Source: Bettongia penicillata ogilbyi (lineage: Eukaryota > Chordata > Mammalia > Diprotodontia > Potoroidae). Taken from it: 64,000 bases of DNA. The notes under the pieces are model-generated. The model saw nothing but the letters and a program-made list of their open reading frames with translations. It was not told where the DNA came from and did no database searches. Both the position numbers and the translations under genes were made by a program. Below, in pieces: positions 57,520-64,000 of this stretch; the first letter of the stretch is position 1, and each line of letters begins with the position of its first letter. Location: assembly GCA_023548195.1 (NCBI GenBank), contig JAJHZJ010000532.1:1065725-1129724 (forward strand), read 5' to 3'.

Positions 57520-57880
57520 TCACCACTGGGGGGGAAAGCTTTTTAAACAATATTGCCATATTTATTGATAGCATCATGATGGAACCTTTTAAAGGTACTT
57601 GCTCTCCCCCCCATGTTTTTTTGTGTGTGTGCTAGTTGTGGGTGAAGAGGACTGTTCTCTAAAAGGTTTCTAAATGATGTTGATGTTACAAAATATAGGA
57701 TCATCATTTAACAGCCTTTTAAAGAGCAGTTCCCAGTGCAGTCTTTGTTAACAACTGTGGGAGGAAGGGACTATTTTTTGAAAGGCTTTTAGAGGATGTT
57801 GTTAAAAGAATATATAGTGACATCATTTAAAAGCCTTTTAAATAATAGTTTTCCTTCCCTCCCAATTGTAATGTCCTTGG
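57520..57880. repeat. Three tandem imperfect palindromes (about 112-120 bp each), family unknown
   Basis: Three neighbouring units each consist of two inverted arms around an AT-rich loop. Unit 2 (57636-57745): the left arm ctctaaaaggtttctaaatg pairs with catttaacagccttttaaag, about 24 of 30 positions. Unit 3 (57752-57876): ttgaaaggcttttagaggat pairs with atcatttaaaagccttttaa, about 26 of 30, extending into gggaggaagg against ccttccctccc. Unit 1 (57523-57615) is weaker: ggggggaaagctttttaaa against ccttttaaaggtac and ctctccccccc. The loops of units 2 and 3 (gatgttacaaaatata, gttaaaagaatatata) are also alike, so the units are direct repeats of a hairpin. No transposase, TA duplication or known family could be assigned. 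Confidence 0.7.
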
Positions 57881-58344
57881 CTTTCATTTATTTTGTACTG
57901 TAAGTCGAAAAATGGACATGCCAACATATTATTGGTTGTGGCAGGCATTTGTTGGACAGAAAATGATGCACTGCTTTTTAAAAGGTCAGTGTCCAGAAAT
58001 AAATCCAATCCTTAAGGAAGGTAGTAACATTTCCACCCAGGATATGGTCCACCCACCTTCACACTAGTTGCAATATCTTTTGCTTGTTTTCTCTAAGTGT
58101 TTATTTAAGGTATCAGCCCCCCGAGATCAAAGTGAGATTTACAGAAGTCATAACTGAATCATTTCAACTTTCTCTGTACCATGGATAAAAGCCTAACTTC
58201 CATTTGAATTATGCCACCTAAGCCAACCTTCCACCATATTTATGGAAAATCTAGCTTTTAGTTCTAGTTGACATTGCTGCCTGTTCAGCTTATTTTCTTA
58301 TCCCTTATCAATTAAAATAAACAAAAAAAAACCCCTTTTAAAGT
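57881..58344 (-). other. Intron stretch right of the palindromes
   Basis: No family is recognised. 57955-58000 contains aaaatgatgcactgcttttt followed by aaaaggtcagtgtcca, which may be a remnant of a fourth palindromic unit. Confidence 0.4.
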
Positions 58345-58480
58345 TGATATTATATGCAAAATACTATGTTAAGGATGAGGGTACAAAAATGAAACAGGAC
58401 AGACTCTGGGCACAAGGGGCTAACAATTTAGAAGGAAAAAAGTGTGAACACAGAGAGCAACAATATAAATGAGTCTATTT
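58345..58480 (-). repeat. L2 3' region, antisense
   Basis: actatgttaaggatgagggt, acaaaaatgaaacaggacag, ggcacaaggggctaacaatt. Confidence 0.6.
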
Positions 58481-58539
58481 AAACACAAAGCAGAGGACTG
58501 AATGAACAAGGGTCATGAGAAAATTCAAGGACCTCTTGC

Positions 58540-58640
58540 AGAAAGTAAGCTCCTGAAAGCAGGAATGGCTTCACTTTTATTTTGGCATCGCAACTACTCA
58601 GCCTGGTGGCCTGCACACAGAAAAGGGAATAAGCATTTAA
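58540..58640 (+). repeat. L2 3' end fragment
   Basis: agtaagctcctgaaagcagg, ctggtggcctgcacacagaa, aataagcatttaag. Confidence 0.55.
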
Positions 58641-58649
58641 GTATTTCCT

Positions 58650-58885
58650 ACCAGGTGACAGGCACAGAGGGCTGGGCACCGTGCTGAGTGCTTTACAAAT
58701 GATTCCTTCATTTGATCATTTGATCCGGCGAGGTAGGTGCTGTTACTATCCCTAGTTTGCAAATGAGGAAAATGAGGCAACCAGGATCGCACAGCTAGTT
58801 ATGTGTGTGAGGCTGAATTTGAACTCAGGTCTTCCTGACTCCAGGTCTAGTGCCCTATCCACTGTCCCACCTTTATCAAGTAATT
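58650..58885 (-). repeat. MIR (Ther-1) SINE, nearly complete
   Basis: gctgagtgctttacaaatga, gtttgcaaatgaggaaaatg, aggatcgcacagctagttat, tttgaactcaggtcttcctg, actccaggtctagtgcccta, tccactgtcccacc in antisense. Confidence 0.85.
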
Positions 58886-58889
58886 TATC

Positions 58890-59300
58890 AAGTAAGTACG
58901 TAATAAACGCTTGCTGAATTGAATGAACTGAATTCCAAACGCCTGGAATCAGGGAGTCCTTGTGGAAAAGATTACACTGAAACTGGGTTTTGAAAGAAGG
59001 GACTTTGTAAGGTATTTCTGAGAGAAGGTTTGGAGCAACAAAGGCATGAGAATGGGAGACAGAAGGATAACTGGGATATTACGTGCACTGGATTGGAGGC
59101 TAAGTTAAAGTTATATGAAATCAGACTCAAAAAATACCCTGGATCTATAAAGTGATGTTGGATTTGGTATCTGAGGACTCTTCTAGCTTTACATCTCTGA
59201 CCTGGACCATGGAAGGCCTTGACTAGCAGGTTAAGAAGTTTATACTGATAGACAATGGGGTTCTGTTCTAATCTTTAAATCAAATTTACTTTCATCCAAC
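58890..59300 (-). repeat. L2 LINE, antisense copy
   Basis: gtaataaacgcttgctgaat at the left (reverse of the L2 terminus), actgggttttgaaagaaggg, aaggtttggagcaacaaagg, catggaaggccttgactagc, atagacaatgggg. Confidence 0.65.
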
Positions 59301-59565
59301 AGGTATAGAAAAGGAAAGGAAATTCTAAGTTTTCTCTACACATTCAGTCAATATAAAACATATAAGAGATGAAGAGTGTGGAAATGAAATGACAAATGTG
59401 ACAGGGAGAAATAACATGGAAGTGATAGGAGAATTCAAATGTCTGGATAACGACTGGAGCATCTGTCTAAAGCCTTCAAATAGTGCAGCAAGCAACAAAC
59501 GCACCTGCCTTCTGGATCTCATCCTTGACAGTAAGAACACTGGGTGCTGATGGCAGTTTTGGAGG

Positions 59566-59607
59566 AGTGCGTGTGTGTGTATGCATGCGTGTGCGTGCGT
59601 GTGTGCT
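59566..59607. repeat. (TG)n/(GC) microsatellite
   Basis: gcgtgtgtgtgtatgcatgc, then gtgtgcgtgcgtgtgtgc. Confidence 0.85.
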
Positions 59608-60627
59608 GAACTTTAAACAAAAACATGTGCACTTGAATTATATCCGTACAGTTTTACTTAACTACAGTTAGAAAGCAATCAGGCCGTAGTTATTCTTTCT
59701 TCTGCTCTTAGATGCCGCCATACTATTAATTCACCTGTGGTCTTACAAACAAGTTTCTTATAACTGCTCTTCTATTTGAAGTCTCTGTTGGAAACCAGTT
59801 TCAACAGCTAGAGTCTTATCAAATGCTCACCCACTTTTAATTCTGCATTCACTTAAGGGATATTCTTTTGTTTGGGGGAATATGGACTATATTTTCCATG
59901 ATCTATAGGTAAAGGTTGAAACATTATCTGGAATGCTTGACTTGGTAAGTTTATGAGGAATCCAGTATGTCCAGGTGAGAGACTTCAGATATTTTGTCAC
60001 ACTCTGTACACTGCCCTGAGGCACTGTGAGCTATTAAATACAAAATGATTATCATCAGATACCACCCTTTTTAATAGCAGACTTTTAGCCTGAGGGAGAG
60101 TAGTCTGTACAGGCTGTGGTCTGTTGCTCTTCTCAGATTTATTTCTCCAGGCAGCTGAAAGCATGACAGCAGAGACAAAGAAACCACCTCTGGTCCAGCA
60201 AACGTGATCTTCAGCAGTAAATTTCATTCCCTTCTTTGCAGTGTCATGTTCGAGTCCTCCAGAACGGGACCGAGTTAGAGTGATGGCTCATTTCTTCTGC
60301 TCTCAGAATTTGTGAATCATAAAGAGAACCCTCAGATCCAGCGGTCTAGAATCTGGCAAGTGAAGTCAGTCCATGAATGCAGAAGGCTGTTCTCAAAAAT
60401 TAACTTCAGAAGACACAAAGTACAATAATTCCAAAGGGAGGAAAAAAGGGTTATCTTTTTTTAGATGTTCTTTTAAAAAGTTTCTTTTCCAAACTCTTTT
60501 TTAAAAGAGACCAATGTGGATACACAGGGAATTCTCAACTATCTTAGAATTTTAATACATGTACAGGAGAAGGAAGCAAGGGAGGTAACTGAGATTGAGT
60601 GCAGAAGTTAACTAAAAGATGACAACA
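59608..60627 (-). other. Intron stretch, nothing recognised
   Basis: I looked here for the missing upstream AP3B1 exon and did not find it. Confidence 0.4.
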
Positions 60628-60700
60628 TATTCACTCAGGGCTTTAAGATTTGCAAGGCACTTTCTCACAGCTCTGTGAGGAAAGCAGCACAAGCACCTTC
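60628..60700 (-). repeat. MIR tail fragment
   Basis: ctttaagatttgcaaggcac, tttctcacagctctgtgagg in antisense. Confidence 0.55.
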
Positions 60701-60889
60701 AAGAAGGCTACGAATCACTTCTACCTTACGATGATGAGCTCACACACTGTACTTCATCTGTCATCATCATGCCTTTGGGTTGGCCATCTCCTGAGCTTGC
60801 TGTGTACTTCCTTCTTACCTCAACTCAAGAATCCCTCCCTTCCCAATGGAAGTCCTTTCCTCCCAAACAATTTCATCTAACTATCTAGC

Positions 60890-61030
60890 ATCTCTTTGTA
60901 CTTACCCTCCTTCGTGGTCTCCCTTGTTCACATAGAAGCTCCCGGAGATGAAGGACTGCTTCACTCTGTGCTCCCCAGCCAACACACAACACAGTCCCTG
61001 CTTCACAGCCGGCACTTAATGCTTGTTGGC
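60890..61030 (+). repeat. L2 3' end
   Basis: agaagctcccggagatgaag, acacagtccctgcttcacag, ccggcacttaatgcttgttg, gctgatta. Confidence 0.75.
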
Positions 61031-61084
61031 TGATTAACTATAAGAGATATCTGGGGTAGGGGTTGGGGGAGACACTGTGGTTTT

Positions 61085-61395
61085 CACTGATTATTTTGTT
61101 TGTCCTTTGTTGTCAAAGAAGACCATGCCATCAGAGAAGTGATGACATGACTTGCACTTGACTTTGTTTGAGTGAGGGAGGGCTGTGCAGGTCACCAGCC
61201 TCACTTCTCCTCCAGAGCCATCTAATCCAGTGACCAGATATTCATTGAGATGATTGGAGATGACTCAGAATGAGGCAATTAGGGTAAAATGACTTGCCCA
61301 AGGTCACACATCTAGTGAGTGTCAAGTGTCTGAGGTGAGATTTGAACTCAGGTCCTCCTGACTCTACCCACTGCACCACCTAGCTGCTGCCAGTA
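61085..61395 (-). repeat. Marsupial tRNA-RTE SINE, full length
   Basis: On the minus strand from 61395: head ggcagcagctaggtggtgca with A box ggtgcagtgggtagagt, B box gagttcaaatctcacct, a core (gtgtgaccttgggcaagtc), and a distinctive tail seen on the plus strand as tgtcctttgttgtcaaagaa, gaccatgccatcagagaagt, gatgacatgacttgcacttg, gtgagggagggctgtgcagg. The tail resembles the 3' end of the LINE at 25500. Transcription by Pol III from the A/B boxes is inferred. Confidence 0.9.
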
Positions 61396-61514
61396 GGTAT
61401 TGATAAAGACACAGTGAATGACACGGTTCTTGCCCTCAAAGAGTTTACAATCAACTCTTGCAAGTTTGAGCAAACTAGAACTGAGCTGAAAGTAGATGGC
61501 CAACTATATACTCA

Positions 61515-61800
61515 CAGGCAGTTTGGTAAAGCAGAAAAAGTTCTGGTTTTGGAGTTGGGAGAAAGCTGGATTCAAATCTGGCCTTCTGAATTTATGTAGC
61601 CATCTGATGCTGGGTGGATTCATTTAGCTTCAATCACATGTGTATCTCATAGCCCTGCTCTGCTACTTACTGCTTGTGTGATCTTGGGCAAGTCGTTTAG
61701 CTCCCTGAGCCTTAGTTTCCTAATCTGTAAAATGAAGGGATTGAATTCAATGACCTCCATCTCCCTCCCTCTTAGCTCTACATCTGTGCCTGTATCTTCT
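61515..61800 (+). repeat. Two overlapping or adjacent MIR-type SINEs
   Basis: The first is at 61515-61655 (gttttggagttgggagaaag, ctggattcaaatctggcctt). The second is at 61640-61800 (ctgctctgctacttactgct, tgtgatcttgggcaagtcgt, cctaatctgtaaaatgaagg, gaattcaatgacctccatct). Two B-box/core sets in a row show that these are separate copies. Confidence 0.7.
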
Positions 61801-62340
61801 CTGAAATTCTGCTTCCACATTTGCAAAACGATCCAGGCCCAAACTATTCTCTGTTCATCATCAGCCTTACTGACTCAAACTCCTTCCCACATCCACTAAC
61901 TCTTGAACTGCCTGTACTTTGTCTTCCATCATTAGTCTACTGAAATTACCTTCTCTCCAAAGGCACCAATAACCTCTTAGTTCCTAAATCCAATGACCTT
62001 TTCTCAGTCTACATCTTCTCCACCTCTGTACTATTTGGCAATGTGAACTAGCACTCTACAGAGTCTCACCCCAAGCCCCTGGTAAACATTATCTTTTCTC
62101 AGTTTCCCGTCCACTCCTCTCTCCTAGTCTTACCTATCTGACCAATCCTGGCCACTATTCACCCACCCATTGCTGCTTCAAGCTCACCAGAGATCATGCC
62201 TGAGAGGCTTGCTTTCCTTGGGGTCATGTCTCTTCATCTTTACCCAAGCCATTTTGTGCCCTGGCTCAGAAGGTGTACCCTTCCCCTTCTGCTTTCCCCT
62301 TTTTTCCCCTCTGAGAATTATTATAATACAGTCAAACCAA
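61801..62340 (+). repeat. L2 LINE copy, RT N-terminal region
   Basis: catccactaactcttgaact, tctccaaaggcaccaataac, ctcttagttcctaaatccaa, tgaccttttctcagtctaca, ctccacctctgtactattt are consecutive sense L2 blocks (the K-V-T-N-D-L region). The right part is too diverged to place exactly. Confidence 0.65.
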
Positions 62341-62539
62341 TATTGCCATTGTCTCCAGAAAGGGCATGTCAATGAACTAGCCACCATTTTCAGGATTTCC
62401 CAGACTCTAACCCCCTTCCCTGCCCCTCACTTTCCCACACCCATTTTTTTTTCATCATTACAATGTAATAAGCTTTTGAATGGGAAATTGGGGAAAAAAA
62501 TCTACATACCAAGTTTTTCATTTTTAAGATCTTCAGGGA

Positions 62540-63425
62540 GCTGACTGAAGTTTCTAAGTCTAAGAGTTGTTTCCCCAACGGATGTATGGTCAAAGAAAAT
62601 GAATATGCAGTTTTCAGAGGAAGAAATCCAAACTATCAATAGCCATATTTAAAAAAAAATTCTAAATCGCTAATAGAGAAACAAAAATTTCTGAGGTCCA
62701 ATTTCCCTACAGATCGGCAAAGCTGACAAAAAGCAGTATATGACAAATGCTGGAGGTGCTGCAGGAAAACAGGTACATTAATGCATTGCTGGCAGAGTTG
62801 TGAACTGGTTCAGTCATTCCAGAAAGCAATTTGGAATTATGTCCAATATCTATAAAATTATGCATAGCCTCTGACCCAGCAGTATCACTACTAACTCTAC
62901 ACCCAAGAAAATGTCAAAGGACCCATATGTACAAAAATATTTATAGTAGCTCTTTTCACGGTAGCAAAGAACTGGATACTGAAGGAGTGTTCATCTACTA
63001 GGGAATGGCTGAGTAACTTATGGTGTATGTACATGGAGAAATGCTATTGTGCTATAAGAAATGATCAAGGGGACGGTTTTAGACAAACCTGAAATTTGTT
63101 ATGTACTAGTGCAAAAAGAAGCGAACAACCTAGGAGAACAATTTCTATATTAAGCACAACACCATAAAGACACATGCTGATCAACACAACGGAGCCAGCC
63201 ACAGCTCTAGAGAACTCATGATAAACAAAGCATGCTGTCCGCCTCCAGACACAGAAGTGACAGTGTCAGATACAAAATGAAGCATATGGGGAAATTTGTT
63301 TTTGCTTGACTTTACCTACTTGTAACAGGGATTGTTTGTGCTTTCTCAATAGGTGGGAAAAGGGAAGTGGAATAGAGAGAATATAGAACTGAAAATAAAA
63401 TAAAATTTAATTTAAGAAAAAAAGG
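62540..63425 (+). repeat. Marsupial L1 LINE, 5'-truncated 3' end
   Basis: Sense L1: atgcagttttcagaggaaga, gacaaatgctggaggtgctg, cattaatgcattgctggcag, agttgtgaactggttcagtc, catagcctctgacccagcag, ggagaaatgctattgtgcta, ending in aataaaataaaatttaattt and an A-rich tail at about 63415-63424. It covers the C-terminus of ORF2 (the M-E-K-C-Y-C-A-I-R-N-D stretch, equivalent to human 'Y-Y-A-A-I-K-N-D') and the 3' UTR. There are many stops and it is old. Confidence 0.85.
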
Positions 63426-63469
63426 ATAGAAGTTTTTTGATAGCAGGGACTCATTTGCTTTTGTATCTG

Positions 63470-64000
63470 CATCTTAAGTGTTAAGTAAACACTTAAAACC
63501 CTTATTTTGTTCTCTTCCTCTTACAACACCTTTCCCTAGCCCCTAGAAATACGGCTTCATTCGCTGAATTCTCTCTGCACATTCTCCCCTGGCTGCCTCA
63601 CCTCGTCCAGTTCTGTGCCTTCAAATTATAACCTCAAATAACTACAAATCTAAGTTCTAACACTGTACCTCCAACCCAGTGCTTATGGGATGCTCTCTAT
63701 CCAACACTGAATGCAGCATCTTCTTCCTCCCAACTGATGGCATCCTCCTTTTCTTAGCTACGGAAACTCCAGATCTCAGAATCATCTGCTTCATGGCCTA
63801 TTGTCTGCCAAGATCTCATCAGTTAAAGACCTACTGACTCTACTGCTATTCTACTGGATCTGTCCCTTCTTCTGTATTCACACTACAAACACCTCAGCCC
63901 ATGCCCTTTATACCCTCCTTCTCTTCAGTCTATCATCTCTCCAATTCATCTTTCGTTTTGCTGCCCAGGTCACACCCCTTCTTCTTCTACCATTCCCCTG
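63470..64000 (+). repeat. Probable L2 LINE copy running off the window
   Basis: C/T-rich sense-strand text of L2 style (ccctggctgcctcacctcgt, gtgcttatgggatgctctct, tgcccaggtcacaccccttc), but too diverged for a firm alignment. Confidence 0.45.

Noticed and set aside
61340..61395. tRNA gene from the A/B-box-like segment
   Set aside because: The boxes belong to the head of a SINE. There is no cloverleaf with anticodon stem and no terminator in place.
1..64000. CRISPR arrays, bacterial operons, phage or toxin systems
   Set aside because: The base composition, the spliced AP3B1 exons and the mammalian retroposons show vertebrate nuclear DNA. No regularly spaced short repeats were seen.
1..64000. 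Endogenous retrovirus or LTR element
   Set aside because: I saw no paired LTRs, primer-binding site or gag/pol motifs. All reverse-transcriptase traces are of non-LTR type.

Overview
This is vertebrate nuclear DNA, almost certainly from a marsupial. It holds one recognisable gene: the 3' end of AP3B1 (beta-1 subunit of the AP-3 adaptor complex), running right to left on the minus strand. Five coding exons at 44804-44573, 29431-29347, 18693-18596, 13095-12957 and 944-791 join with matching reading phases and consensus GT/AG sites. Together they encode the last 235 residues and the stop codon. A 3' UTR follows, with candidate poly(A) signals at 244-253. The preceding exon was not found, so it probably lies beyond position 64000. 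Apart from the 3' end, nearly everything here is AP3B1 intron (about 12.0, 5.5, 10.7, 15.1 and more than 19 kb).

The marsupial call rests on the repeats. There are tRNA-headed SINEs with an RTE-type tail (61085-61395, 39186-39345, 39538-39625), L1/HAL1 elements with the marsupial-type 3' end (33549-36411, 62540-63425, 23000-23255), many L2 copies in both orientations, CORE-SINE/MIR-type copies and CR1/L3 remnants. The species cannot be fixed from the sequence alone.

Layout: 1-790 is the 3' UTR and end of the gene. 945-20000 is AT-rich intron with scattered CORE-SINEs and a repeat-poor block (13100-17685) that includes a local CpG cluster. 20000-27100 is repeat-dense: L2, an L1 fragment, a decayed RTE-type reverse transcriptase, and a LINE whose 5' part is inverted. 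27100-33500 is mostly unique sequence with one long CR1/L3 copy. 33549-36411 is a nearly complete HAL1-type element (ORF1 only) between perfect 16-bp target-site duplications. 37900-43900 is a run of L2 and SINE copies. 44573-44804 is the first exon. 45000-64000 is intron with nested L2/SINE insertions, three tandem imperfect palindromes near 57.5-57.9 kb, and a marsupial L1 3' end near 63 kb.

No RNA gene, CRISPR array or second protein-coding gene was found. Most long open frames are fragments of LINE proteins or chance openings. The items most worth a second look are the palindrome array, the twin-primed LINE, the sense-oriented HAL1 with its own promoter and poly(A) signal, and the matching 3' tails of the local LINE and SINEs.
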